Source: Duganella aceris (GTDB taxonomy: Bacteria; Pseudomonadota; Gammaproteobacteria; Burkholderiales; Burkholderiaceae_D). Taken from it: a DNA stretch of 64,000 bases. The notes below the pieces were generated by a model. It saw only the letters and a list, made by a program, of their open reading frames with translations. It did no database searches and was not told the DNA's origin. The translations under genes were made by a program, and so were the position numbers. The stretch spans positions 124,001 through 188,000 of the forward strand of contig NZ_JAADJT010000014.1 in NCBI RefSeq assembly GCF_011090165.1. The letters run 5' to 3'. This document shows positions 9,000 to 18,693 of the stretch, piece after piece. Position 1 is the stretch's first letter, and each line of letters begins with the position of its first letter.

Positions 9000-9441
9000 G
9001 ATTTCGTCTTTTCCTTCTGATAAAGTTGTCCTGCAAAGTACAACACTCGGAGCTTTGCTGCGTTCATGTTCATCCTTACCAAGGAACGAATTCACACAAG
9101 GACACGGATTCCGGGATAACAAGTTTCATAATATATACACAATTATACAACAGCGCGCAATCTAATACTTGGCAGCAATAAAAAAACCTGTGCGCCACGT
9201 ATCATTGTTGTCTGCTTGCAACATTGTGTGAGAATTATACACCTTCTCTTCTGATAAGCTTCCTGCGCGCACTTTTAATCAAACGGTAAAGTTAATTGTA
9301 TAACCATTCCGTTGTAAAAGAAGCGCTTGTTTTGTTGCTTACGCGGTCAGATTGGACAAATACTTGCCAAGTGTCAACAAAACAATACCGTGCGCGGCGG
9401 CGCGGGACAAGCCGATTTACGCTTGCTTACATCCGCAAAGC
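9000..9441. other. AT-rich gene-free gap
   Basis: This 440-bp stretch between the HTH-like gene and the mltB 3' end is much richer in A and T than its surroundings, for example around 9125-9155. On the minus strand a GTATAATTG (-10-like) occurs at about 9143-9151 and could serve the HTH-like gene, but no convincing -35 was found. No coding frame is convincing; the short plus-strand frames are shadows. Confidence 0.5.
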
Positions 9442-10569
9442 TCACATCCCGCCGCGCGCCAGACGCACGGCGCGGCCCAGTTCCACCACCGACATCGCGT
9501 AGAAATAGCTGCGGTTGTACTGCGTGATGGCGAAGAAGTTGGCGTTCGCCAGCCAGTATTCGGTCGGCTCGGCGCCGTTCTGCAGGTCGACCAGGCCGTA
9601 GCTCTGCTGTTCCGGCACCGGCACCGTGGTGGTGACGCCGGCGGCGCTCAGTTCCGCCGTGCGATAGGTCGCCACCAGTCCCTGCTTGATCATCGGTTCC
9701 CACTCCCGGCTCGGCGACACGGCGGCCGCATACACCAGCGGTCCGCCCTGTTCGCGTTGCCAGCCGTGCGCCACCAGGAAGGCCGCCACGCTGCCGATGG
9801 CGTCGCCGCTGGAGCCGAGCAGGTCGATCTTGCCGTCGCCGTCGAAGTCGACCGCGTATTTCATCAGGCTGCTCGGCATGAACTGCGGCATGCCGATGGC
9901 GCCAGCGAACGAGCCTTTCAGCGACAGCGGATCGATGCCGCTCTGGCGCGCGAACAGCAGCGTCGATTCCAGTTCGCCGCGGAAGAAGGCCATGCGGTCG
10001 CGCCGCTGCGGCGCTTCCGGATACGAGAACGCCAGCGTGGCCAGCGCGTCGACCACGCGGAAGCGGCCGGTGTTGCGGCCGTACACGGTCTCGACGCCGA
10101 TGATGCCGACCAGGATTTCGGCCGGCACGCCGTACAGCGCTTCGGCGCGGTTGAGCGCGTCCACGTTCTCGTTCCAGAACTTGACGCCGCCGTCGATGCG
10201 TACCGGCTCCACCGTCAGCCGGCTGTAGGCTTGCCAGTTCTTCGGCTTGCCCGGCGGCGCCGGCTTGACCAGCTGCACGGCGGCGTCGACGAAGCGCACC
10301 TGGGCCATCAGCGTGTTCAGCTCGGCTCGGTCGAAGCCGTCGCGCGCGGCGACGTCGTCGAGGAACTCGCGCACTTCCTTCCAGTCGCCGAAGTTGACGA
10401 ACTCGCCGACATAGTCGACCGGCGGCGGGCCTTTCTTTTTCGGCGGCACGACCTTTTTCTTTTTCTGCATGCTCGGTGGCAGCTTGTAGCCGTAGGGATC
10501 GACGGCGGCGTGGCTGGCCGGGCTGAGGATGGCTGCGCTCAGCAGCAGGGAGGTGATCAAAGTCTTCAT
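9442..10569 (-). CDS. mltB: Lytic murein transglycosylase B
   Basis: The 375-residue periplasmic enzyme cleaves peptidoglycan glycan strands to anhydro-muropeptides. A signal peptide (MKTLITSLLLSAAILSPASHA) is followed by a Lys/Pro-rich linker (KKKKVVPPKKKGPP). The SLT_2 domain contains ILVGIIGVETVYGRNTGRF with the catalytic Glu in GVETVYG, then GAIGMPQFMPSS and VDFDGDGKIDL, all MltB hallmarks. The start is the ATG at 10569, which overlaps the upstream transglutaminase stop as ATGA, so translation is coupled. There is no lipobox cysteine, so the protein is soluble or anchored otherwise. Confidence 0.92.
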   Translation of the reverse strand: MKTLITSLLLSAAILSPASHAAVDPYGYKLPPSMQKKKKVVPPKKKGPPPVDYVGEFVNFGDWKEVREFLDDVAARDGFDRAELNTLMAQVRFVDAAVQLVKPAPPGKPKNWQAYSRLTVEPVRIDGGVKFWNENVDALNRAEALYGVPAEILVGIIGVETVYGRNTGRFRVVDALATLAFSYPEAPQRRDRMAFFRGELESTLLFARQSGIDPLSLKGSFAGAIGMPQFMPSSLMKYAVDFDGDGKIDLLGSSGDAIGSVAAFLVAHGWQREQGGPLVYAAAVSPSREWEPMIKQGLVATYRTAELSAAGVTTTVPVPEQQSYGLVDLQNGAEPTEYWLANANFFAITQYNRSYFYAMSVVELGRAVRLARGGM

Positions 10570-12710
10570 CGGCATAAGGGTAGCAGGGTTTTCAGCGTCG
10601 CCAGCGACGCCTTGCGTGTATCGGGCTCGGGCGCGCCGTATCGCAGCGCGCCGTACAAGGCTAAAAATTGTTCCATGGCGGCGCGTTTCGCCGCGCCGGC
10701 CGGCATCGTGCGCAGCCGCGCCGCGTAGCCGTGCGGGCCTTCGTCCGGGCGGCGCGCGTAACCGTGGCGCGCCTGCTGCCGGCAAAACGCCTGGTACAGC
10801 CCGTCCAGCGGATCGGTCGGCTGGAGCCGGCGGCGCCAGCGCAGCGCAGCCAGCAGACCGGCCACCAGCAGCGCGCCCAGCGCCGTGCGCCGGTTGCCCA
10901 GGGCCGCGCTTAGTTCCTCAAGGAAACTTCGCTGCCTGTCTGGATTGTAATCCAGGACCCATTGATTCCAAGAATTATTCATCGCCGCGTAGCCGAATCT
11001 GAGTTGCGCCAGCCACGAATCGGGATCGCTTTGCATGGCCAGCAGCGGGCCCAGGCCGAACGGCGCGGGGCGCGGCAATGCGCGCGCCAGGTTTTGCGAT
11101 ACGCGCTCGGGGGCGACGGCGGCGGTCGGGTCGACCCGGCGCCAGCCGCCGGCCGGGGTCCAGATCTCGGCCCAGGCGTGGGCGTCGGACTGGCGGATCG
11201 TCAGGTAGCCGTCGACCGGGTTCATTTCGCCGCCCTGGTAGCCGGTGACCACGCGCGCCGGCACGCCCATGGCGCGCATCAGCACCACATAGGCGCCGGC
11301 GTAGTGTTCGCAGAAGCCGGCCTTGCTGACGAACAGGAAATCGTCGACCGCGTCGCGGCCCAGCAGCGGCGGCTCCAGCGTGTACTGGTAGCTGTCGCTG
11401 CGGAAGCGGGCCAGCACGGCGTTGCTCAATTGTTCGCTCAGTTGTTCGCTCGATTGTTCGCTCGGCCGCTCACCCGTCGGCCCGCTCGGTTGCTCGCTCG
11501 GCGCGTCGCCGGGCCGGATGCCGGGCCAGATGTCGGGCTTGACGCCGGACTGCGCGCCGGGCTGCTCGCCGGGCCGCGACGGCGCCGCGCCCGCCGCCTG
11601 GTCGCGCAGTTGCCGCGCCAGCGCCAGCGTGCGCGGGTTGAAGCCGGCCGGCAGCTCCAGCCAGCGCCGCATGCGCTCGGGCTGCTCGCCGGCCTGCAAC
11701 TGGTAATCGAGGTAGGCGGCGGCCGTGAAGCGCACCCGCTGCGTCACCGGCTCCATGGTGAACTGTTCCATCTCGTCGGAATCGCGCACGCGATGGCCGG
11801 GCAGGCGCAACTCGGGGCCGCCCAGCTCCAGCAGCGCCAGCCAGCGTTTATTGGTGGCCTCCATCGTGATCTCATGGCGCACCGCCTTGCCGCGCGCGTT
11901 GACGGCCACGTCCAGCCGTTGCAGGCCGCGCCGGCGCGGCACGCGGGTCCAGGTGCGGCCGTCGTAGTCGCCCAGCACGATGCTGCGCCAGTACAGCTGG
12001 CCGCGCGCCGGCACCGCATCGATGAAGCGCACCCGGAACGCGGTCTCCTCCGACAGCGCCAGCGAAGACAGCGTGCCGGGCGCCATGCTGTCGCTGATGC
12101 CGGTCTTGCCGCCGGCGGCGTCGCCGGGCAGTCCCCACAGCGGCCCCTGGATGCGCGGGAAGCCGACGAACAGCAGCAGCGCCAGCGGCGCCGCCAGCAG
12201 CGCCAGCTTGGCCGAAGTGCGCAGACGCTTGGCCAGCGGCGGCACGAGGCCGGTGTACTGGAACGATTGCTGCGCCGTCAGCAGCACCACCAGCGTGGCC
12301 ATCATGAACAGCGCGGTCGGCATCGACTGCGAGTAGAAGAAGTTCGTCAGCAGCACGAAGAAGCTGAGGAAGATCACCACGAACAGGTCGCGCCTGGCGC
12401 GCATCTCCAGCAGCTTGAAGGCCAGCAGCAGCGCCAACATGGCGACGCCGGCGTCGCGGCCGAGCAGCGTGCGGTAGGTCAGGAACACGCCGCCCATCGC
12501 CGCCAGCGACACCGGCAACAAGAGCCACAGCGGCGGCATGCGCTTGCCGCGCCAGGTGATCGCCGCGCGCCACACCAGCGTCGCGCAGACGCCGGCGCTG
12601 ATCCACAGCGGCAGATGGCCGAAGTGCGGCGCCAGCACCATCAGCGCGGCGGCCAGCAGCAGCAAGGTGTCCGACTTGTCGCGCGTCAGGCGCAGCGCGA
12701 ACTTGCTCAT
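10566..12710 (-). CDS. TgpA-type membrane transglutaminase-like protein (DUF3488)
   Basis: The 714-residue inner-membrane protein has about six N-terminal membrane helices, a periplasmic transglutaminase-core domain and a C-terminal helix (ALLVAGLLAAL). The catalytic triad is visible: Cys467 in AGFCEHYAG, His in SDAHAWAEIW and Asp in RRVDPTAAV. A Pro/Glu/Gln/Ser-rich insert made of imperfect repeats (about residues 370-435, e.g. PSEQSSEQLSEQLS) precedes the core. With DUF58 and MoxR it forms the conserved moxR-DUF58-tgpA cluster. P. aeruginosa TgpA is essential, but its substrate is unknown. It overlaps DUF58 by 4 bp and mltB by 4 bp. Confidence 0.88.
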   Translation of the reverse strand: MSKFALRLTRDKSDTLLLLAAALMVLAPHFGHLPLWISAGVCATLVWRAAITWRGKRMPPLWLLLPVSLAAMGGVFLTYRTLLGRDAGVAMLALLLAFKLLEMRARRDLFVVIFLSFFVLLTNFFYSQSMPTALFMMATLVVLLTAQQSFQYTGLVPPLAKRLRTSAKLALLAAPLALLLFVGFPRIQGPLWGLPGDAAGGKTGISDSMAPGTLSSLALSEETAFRVRFIDAVPARGQLYWRSIVLGDYDGRTWTRVPRRRGLQRLDVAVNARGKAVRHEITMEATNKRWLALLELGGPELRLPGHRVRDSDEMEQFTMEPVTQRVRFTAAAYLDYQLQAGEQPERMRRWLELPAGFNPRTLALARQLRDQAAGAAPSRPGEQPGAQSGVKPDIWPGIRPGDAPSEQPSGPTGERPSEQSSEQLSEQLSNAVLARFRSDSYQYTLEPPLLGRDAVDDFLFVSKAGFCEHYAGAYVVLMRAMGVPARVVTGYQGGEMNPVDGYLTIRQSDAHAWAEIWTPAGGWRRVDPTAAVAPERVSQNLARALPRPAPFGLGPLLAMQSDPDSWLAQLRFGYAAMNNSWNQWVLDYNPDRQRSFLEELSAALGNRRTALGALLVAGLLAALRWRRRLQPTDPLDGLYQAFCRQQARHGYARRPDEGPHGYAARLRTMPAGAAKRAAMEQFLALYGALRYGAPEPDTRKASLATLKTLLPLCR
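11405..11600 (-). repeat. Imperfect tandem repeat inside the transglutaminase gene
   Basis: Short degenerate direct repeats (TTGTTCGCTCAG, TTGTTCGCTCGA, TTGTTCGCTCGG) and related CGGGC-rich units encode the SEQ/PGxxPG low-complexity segment just before the catalytic domain. Confidence 0.75.
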
Positions 12711-13702
12711 GCCTGCCCCTCTTTGCCGAACAGCGCCAGCGCGCGCAGGCAGGCGGCCTGGTGGGCGTCGCCGAGCGCCGGGCCGTATTCGTGTTGCGCC
12801 AGGTGGAAGCTGTAGGGCAGGGCGCGCTGCTCCGCCTCCAGCACCCAGCGCGTCATGCGCGACAGCTTCATCTCCAGATCCAGCTGCACCGGCAGCGCGG
12901 CGAAGTCCAGACTCAGCTCGGCCACCGCGCCGCCCTCGAAATGCTTGGTCACCAACTGCCCGCCCAGCGCCGGATCGTGACGCGCGATCTGGCGCCAGGC
13001 CAGATGCCGCATCGGATCGCCGGCCTGATAGCTGCGGATGCCGGCGAAATTATCCAGCCCCACCGTGCCATGCCCATCCTCGCTGGCCGCGCCGCTGGAC
13101 GGCAACGGCTGCGCCGGCGTCTCCGGCGCCGGATACACCAGCACCTTCGCGTCCGGCCGCCAATAGCTCCAGGCGCGGAACAGCCCTAGTGGAAAGCGCG
13201 TCACCAGCCGCACGCGCGGCGCCGGCAGCCAGCCGCGTTGCAGCGTCGGCGTCGACAGCCGCACCGCGCTGTCGCCGCCGGCCAGAATGTCGGTCGCCTG
13301 GCGCGGCTCGCCGTCGGCCTGGAAGCCCAGCCAGACCGCATAGCGATCCAGCGTGGTCCGATTATGCAGATGCAGTTCGAACTGCGCCTCCTCGCCGGCG
13401 AACACCGGCTGCGCGCGGCCCGGCGACAGGCGCAGCAACGCCAGATTCTTCGCGGTCAGGTACATGTCGGCCACCGCGCAAGCGCCGGTGAAGAAGGTCA
13501 GCGCGAAGCCGAGACCCAGGCTGTAATTGAGCGCCCCGACCAGCATCACCAGCAGCAGCCCGACGAAGGCCAGGCCGGGACGGGTCGGCACGATGAACAC
13601 CCGGCGCATGCCGAGCGTGACGGTGCCAGGCTCGCTGTCGTGCAGCTGGAACAGCCACTTGTCGCGGCCTTTGCGGTACAGGGTGCGCAGACCGGCGACC
13701 AT
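12707..13702 (-). CDS. DUF58 domain protein
   Basis: The 331-residue membrane-associated protein has two adjacent N-terminal hydrophobic helices (PGLAFVGLLLVMLVGALNY and LGFALTFFTGACAVADMYL). These are followed by a beta-rich domain and the DUF58 core, recognisable by FAGIRSYQAGDPMRHLAWRQIAR. Such proteins are partnered with MoxR AAA ATPases and transglutaminases. The fold resembles von Willebrand factor A domains, and the precise role is unknown. The stop overlaps the transglutaminase start by 4 bp, and the gene begins 6 bp after moxR, so all three are translationally linked. Confidence 0.88.
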   Translation of the reverse strand: MVAGLRTLYRKGRDKWLFQLHDSEPGTVTLGMRRVFIVPTRPGLAFVGLLLVMLVGALNYSLGLGFALTFFTGACAVADMYLTAKNLALLRLSPGRAQPVFAGEEAQFELHLHNRTTLDRYAVWLGFQADGEPRQATDILAGGDSAVRLSTPTLQRGWLPAPRVRLVTRFPLGLFRAWSYWRPDAKVLVYPAPETPAQPLPSSGAASEDGHGTVGLDNFAGIRSYQAGDPMRHLAWRQIARHDPALGGQLVTKHFEGGAVAELSLDFAALPVQLDLEMKLSRMTRWVLEAEQRALPYSFHLAQHEYGPALGDAHQAACLRALALFGKEGQA

Positions 13703-13708
13703 CGCGAC

Positions 13709-14629
<921 letters not shown>

Positions 14630-14657
14630 GATGTCTAGGGTCGATGAGCTATGGTAG

Positions 14658-14669
14658 ATTAGCGCTAAT
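14658..14669. promoter_or_regulatory. Perfect 12-bp palindrome between moxR and the HDAC-like gene
   Basis: ATTAGCGCTAAT is a perfect palindrome in the 76-bp divergent region. It could be an operator for either gene; the binder is unknown. Confidence 0.35.
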
Positions 14670-14705
14670 GAGCGATTCTATCGCAGTAGCAGAAAAAACA
14701 GTGAC

Positions 14706-15632
14706 ATGACCACAGCCATCTATAGCCATCCCGATTGCCAGCGCCACGACATGGGCGATTGGCACCCCGAATCCCCGGCGCGTCTGCAAGCGATCGCCGA
14801 CCAGCTGATCGGATCGCACATCAGCGACCTGCTGGACCATCGCGAGGCGCCGCTGGTGGCGATCGCGGACCTGGAGCGCAACCACAGCAAGAACGCGATC
14901 GGCATCGTGCGCGACAACGTCCCGGCCGAAGGCGACACCTATCCGATCGACGGCGACACCTCGCTCAACGCCTGGAGCTGGCGCGCCGCGCAGCGCGCCG
15001 CCGGCGCGGCGGTGGCCGCGACCGACGCCGTGATCGACGGCGAGATCGAGAACGCCTTCTGTTCGGTGCGCCCGCCGGGCCACCACGCGCGGCCGGTCGA
15101 ACCGATGGGCTTCTGCCTGTTCAACAACGTCGCCGTCGCCGCCAAGCACGCGCTGGAGGTGCGTGGGCTGGCGCGGGTCGCCATCGTCGACTTCGACGTC
15201 CATCACGGCAACGGCACCGAAGAAGCCTTCCTCGACGAGCCGCGCGCGCTGATGGTGAGCTTCTTCCAGCATCCGTTCTATCCGTACACCGAGCCGCACG
15301 CGCTGACCGCCAACCTGGTCAACGTGCCGGTGCCAGCCCACACCAAGGGCGACGTGGTGCGCCGGATCGTCACCGACCAATGGCTGCCGGCGCTGCACGC
15401 GTTCAAGCCGGAGATGATCTTCATCTCGGCCGGCTTCGACGCCCACCGCGAGGACGACCTGGGCGGCATGGGCCTGGTGGAGGCGGACTACGCCTGGATG
15501 ACGCAGCAGGTGATGGAGGTGGCGCGGCTGTATGCGAAAGGCCGCATCGTCAGCTGCCTCGAAGGCGGCTACAACCTGTCGGCGCTGGGCCGCAGCGTGG
15601 TGGCCCACGTCAAGGTGCTGGCCGACTTGTAG
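14706..15632 (+). CDS. Histone deacetylase-family hydrolase (acetylpolyamine amidohydrolase-like)
   Basis: The 308-residue zinc hydrolase has the arginase/deacetylase fold. Catalytic residues visible are His126-His127 in RPPGHHARP, zinc ligands Asp164 and His166 in DFDVHHGNG, and the later Asp in SAGFDAHREDDLGG. Bacterial members deacetylate polyamines, acetoin-pathway proteins or other acyl-lysines, so the substrate is open. It stands alone, divergent from moxR, and its stop is 9 bp from the end of the convergent hypothetical gene. Confidence 0.9.
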   Translation: MTTAIYSHPDCQRHDMGDWHPESPARLQAIADQLIGSHISDLLDHREAPLVAIADLERNHSKNAIGIVRDNVPAEGDTYPIDGDTSLNAWSWRAAQRAAGAAVAATDAVIDGEIENAFCSVRPPGHHARPVEPMGFCLFNNVAVAAKHALEVRGLARVAIVDFDVHHGNGTEEAFLDEPRALMVSFFQHPFYPYTEPHALTANLVNVPVPAHTKGDVVRRIVTDQWLPALHAFKPEMIFISAGFDAHREDDLGGMGLVEADYAWMTQQVMEVARLYAKGRIVSCLEGGYNLSALGRSVVAHVKVLADL

Positions 15633-15641
15633 ACATTGCGG

Positions 15642-16247
15642 TCAAGGCTCGGGCGTGATGACGAGATGGGCGAGGATCGCGTTGAAGAATTCCGGCGTTA
15701 ATTCGCCGAATGCCGCATAGACCAACGGACTGCCATCGATCACAAAATAGAGATAATGGGAGTTCGTCTGACGCCCGCGTATCCAGTAAACGTGCAAGGG
15801 GCCCTTGCTGGTTTTAGTGTATCGCAACGCGGTATCCAATTGTTCGACAGTTCGGATTTTTGACCACGGGTCCGGGTTAAGGGCCGGCGCGCCCAGCCGA
15901 TCAAAAAAAAGTTGTGGATCCAACGGCAATCGAACGAGTGATTGATATTTTTCCGTTATCTGCGCGCTGGGTAATACGTGAAAGAAAAGACTGGTTTTGA
16001 TGTCGGCCCCAGCCGGGATGATGTGCAACTGGGCGATGGCGGTGGCGGAAACGAAAACCTGCCCGATCAATGCGGAGGGCAGGCGCATGGACAAGCTTCC
16101 AAATTGAAGCGATACGCAGGCCGCGCAGTCATGGGCTTCGGGCCAGGGTTGCAGTTCCATGGCCACTTGGTTCGTGCCTGACGATGGCAGGTTCCACATG
16201 CATGCCAGGTACAGAAACCCGCGCCCAAAATATCTCGTCATGCCCAT
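15642..16247 (-). CDS. Hypothetical protein, 201 aa
   Basis: Not recognised. There is no clear membrane segment. The N-terminus is hydrophobic and irregular (MTRYFGRGFLYLACMW), so the true start may be an internal Met. The C-terminal part has a beta-rich look (TSKGPLHVYWIRGRQ, YLYFVIDGSPLVYAAF). Base composition is visibly less GC-rich than the neighbouring genes, which may indicate transfer. It lies alone between the deacetylase-like gene and the OPT terminator. A short immunity- or lipoprotein-like role would be speculation. Confidence 0.55.
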   Translation of the reverse strand: MGMTRYFGRGFLYLACMWNLPSSGTNQVAMELQPWPEAHDCAACVSLQFGSLSMRLPSALIGQVFVSATAIAQLHIIPAGADIKTSLFFHVLPSAQITEKYQSLVRLPLDPQLFFDRLGAPALNPDPWSKIRTVEQLDTALRYTKTSKGPLHVYWIRGRQTNSHYLYFVIDGSPLVYAAFGELTPEFFNAILAHLVITPEP

Positions 16248-16525
16248 TTAGGTACCTTCGACATACCGATTCCTTGCGCCGCCATATTCAGAGCGCCGCC
16301 CCAAGTGTAAATCACGGCGCGCGCGCATGAGAATGAAAGTTTACGTTGATGTGAATGAAAAATCCCCCGTCCTAGCCGGCTCGCCAGCCACGTAATCGAC
16401 GCCCGGCCCCCTGGCGGCGCAGGCACCCAAACAAAAAGGCGTGCAATTGGTACTGTAGGAGTTCATCAGAATGGCTGTTTGACGACAATCAAAGCGCGCG
16501 CTGCCCGTCGCCGACCTGTAGCCGC
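16248..16525. other. Gene-free gap upstream of the hypothetical gene
   Basis: About 280 bp with only short unconvincing frames. It presumably carries the promoter of the minus-strand hypothetical gene; no clear -10/-35 pair was identified. Confidence 0.4.
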
Positions 16526-16555
16526 AAAAAAAATGCCGCCCACTTGGGGCGGCAT
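16526..16555 (-). terminator. Intrinsic terminator of the OPT transporter gene
   Basis: Read on the minus strand, an 8-bp perfect stem (ATGCCGCC / GGCGGCAT) with a 7-nt loop runs into eight T residues. It lies 20 bp after the transporter stop. Confidence 0.9.
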
Positions 16556-16574
16556 GGCGATGCGGCGCGCGGTA

Positions 16575-18560
16575 CTATGCGTTGACTTCGCGGCCGCTGT
16601 TGTCCGACCAGCGGTACAGACCCCACACCACGGCGATGCCGACCACCAGCGAGATGATCATCGTGTGCGACTCGCTCAGCGTGTTGGCGATGGCCAGCGG
16701 CTCGCCTTTGCCCGACAACACGATCAACCCGGCCAGCGCCACGTTGAACAAACTCTCGCCGACGATGAAGCCGGACATGATCAACACCGCCAGTCGCTTG
16801 GCGGTCTCGCCGCCGGCCTTCTTCTCCACCGCGCGGTCGAAGATGTAGCCGGCCACGGCGCCGATCACCACCGGCGTGATCACCGCGCTCGGCAGATAGA
16901 TCGCCAGGCCCACGCCCAGCGGCGGCAGGCTGTATTGATCGTTGCTGGCTTTTTTCAGCGCGTAGTTGATCAGCACCAGCAGCAAACCGACGGCGGCGCC
17001 GTAGCCCAGCAGATTCCATTGCAGATTGCCGCCGATGACGCCCTTGGCCAGTGTCGAGATCAACAGCGCCTGCGGCGCGGCCAGCGGCTGGTCGGAGATC
17101 GAATCGAGATTCGGCGCGCCGACGAAGCCGTTGGCGTGATTCAGCAGCTCCAGCACCGGCGGCACCACGCACGAACCGGCGGCGACGCCGATCAGCAAAC
17201 CGACCTGCTGCTTCCACGGCGTGGCGTTGACCAGTTGGCCGGTCTTCAGATCCTGCAGGTTGTCGTTGCCGATCACGGCCACCGCCAGCACCACGGTGGT
17301 GACGAACAGCGCGAAGGCGATCAGCGCCTGCGCCACTTCCGGCCCCATGACGCTGCGGCCGACCATGCCCACGCTCAGCGCGGCGCCGAGGATGGTCAGG
17401 ATGGCGATGCCGGACACCGGCGAATTCGAGGAGCCGATCAGGCCCGCCATGTAGCCGCAGACGGCGGCGGCGAACACGCCGGCGATCAGGATATAGCCGA
17501 CGCCGACCGCGACCAGCGGCACCGACAGCGACGCCAGCGGACCGCCTTGCAGGAACGACGCCAGCAGCCAGCCGGCCGGCACCATCGCCAGCAGCGTGAC
17601 CAGGCCGACGATGAAGATCGGGATGTCCTGCTCGGTGCGGTCGATGACGGCGCCTTCCAGCTTGGAGCGGCGCGCCGTCTCCATCGCCGACTTCAGGCCG
17701 CCCAGGATGGGCTTGGCCAGGCCGGCCAGCGTGATGATGGCGGCGATGCCGATCACGCCGGCGCCCATCATGCGCACTTCCTTGGACCAGATGCCGAGCG
17801 CGTGGCCGGCGGCGTCGACACCGGCGGCGGCCGGGGACAGGGACGTCATCAGCGGCACCATGATGCCCCAGGCGATGACCAGGCCGGCCAGCATCGCGAT
17901 GCCGACCGTGATGCCCATCAGGTGGCCGGCGCCGATCAGCGCCAGCGAGCTCGATGCGCCGATGCCGGTGGCGCCGGCGCCGGTGCGGAAGTAGATCGAC
18001 ACTTCGCCGGCCATCAGCTTGACGGCGGAACCGGCGGCGAACAGCGCCGAGGCGACGCTGCCCCAGACCACGGCGCGCAGCCCGGCCTTGCCTTCGGCGG
18101 CGCCGGCGCGCGAGGCCATGCCGACCTTGAGCACTTCGGCGGCGGCCACGCCCTCCGGATACGGCAGGTCGGACTGCGACACCAGCGCGCGGCGCAGCGG
18201 CACCGTGTACATCACGCCCAGCACGCCGCCGACGGCGCAGGCGCCGAAGGTGGGCCAGAACGGCACGTGCGCCCACCAGCCCACCATCAGCAGGCCTGGC
18301 AGCACGAAGATCACCGAGGCCAGCGTGCCGGCGGCCGAGGCGATGGTCTGGACGATGTTGTTTTCCTGGATGGTGGCGTCCTTGAAGGCGCTCAGCAAAG
18401 CCATCGAGATCACGGCGGCGGGGATGGAGGTGGCGAAGGTCAGGCCGACCTTCAGGCCGAGGTAGACCTGGGCCGCCGTGAACACCAGCGTAATCAGGAT
18501 CCCTAGAATAATGCCGCGAAGGGTGATTTCCCTCGGGTTGGACGGTGCAGCTATGCTCAT
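16575..18560 (-). CDS. OPT-family oligopeptide transporter
   Basis: The 661-residue polytopic inner-membrane protein has roughly 14-16 hydrophobic helices. Family features include the N-terminal EITLRGIILGILITLVFTAAQVYLG region (broken: EITLRGIILG, then AAQVYLGLKVG), LPYPEGVAAAEVLK, and glycine-rich transport segments. OPT proteins import oligopeptides or metal chelates by proton symport; the substrate is not predictable. The ATG at 18560 is chosen because GGAG lies 8 bases upstream; a GTG at 18569 would add three residues. A strong terminator follows. Confidence 0.9.
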   Translation of the reverse strand: MSIAAPSNPREITLRGIILGILITLVFTAAQVYLGLKVGLTFATSIPAAVISMALLSAFKDATIQENNIVQTIASAAGTLASVIFVLPGLLMVGWWAHVPFWPTFGACAVGGVLGVMYTVPLRRALVSQSDLPYPEGVAAAEVLKVGMASRAGAAEGKAGLRAVVWGSVASALFAAGSAVKLMAGEVSIYFRTGAGATGIGASSSLALIGAGHLMGITVGIAMLAGLVIAWGIMVPLMTSLSPAAAGVDAAGHALGIWSKEVRMMGAGVIGIAAIITLAGLAKPILGGLKSAMETARRSKLEGAVIDRTEQDIPIFIVGLVTLLAMVPAGWLLASFLQGGPLASLSVPLVAVGVGYILIAGVFAAAVCGYMAGLIGSSNSPVSGIAILTILGAALSVGMVGRSVMGPEVAQALIAFALFVTTVVLAVAVIGNDNLQDLKTGQLVNATPWKQQVGLLIGVAAGSCVVPPVLELLNHANGFVGAPNLDSISDQPLAAPQALLISTLAKGVIGGNLQWNLLGYGAAVGLLLVLINYALKKASNDQYSLPPLGVGLAIYLPSAVITPVVIGAVAGYIFDRAVEKKAGGETAKRLAVLIMSGFIVGESLFNVALAGLIVLSGKGEPLAIANTLSESHTMIISLVVGIAVVWGLYRWSDNSGREVNA

Positions 18561-18693
18561 CTTCAGCACTCCGGTTTAATAATAATATTGTTTATATAAT
18601 CAGAAAAAGGGTAAGGCGCCTCATGATATCCGAAGTCCGCGCGGGTCAGCGGGTAAAATAGCGGATTGTCAGAACGTTTTTGAAGGTCAGAGC

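Noticed and set aside
16479..18506. 675-codon open frame on the plus strand opposite the OPT transporter
   Set aside because: It mirrors a clear membrane-transporter gene. Its translation is His/Gln/Arg/Gly-rich with no domain, as expected for an antisense shadow in GC-rich DNA.
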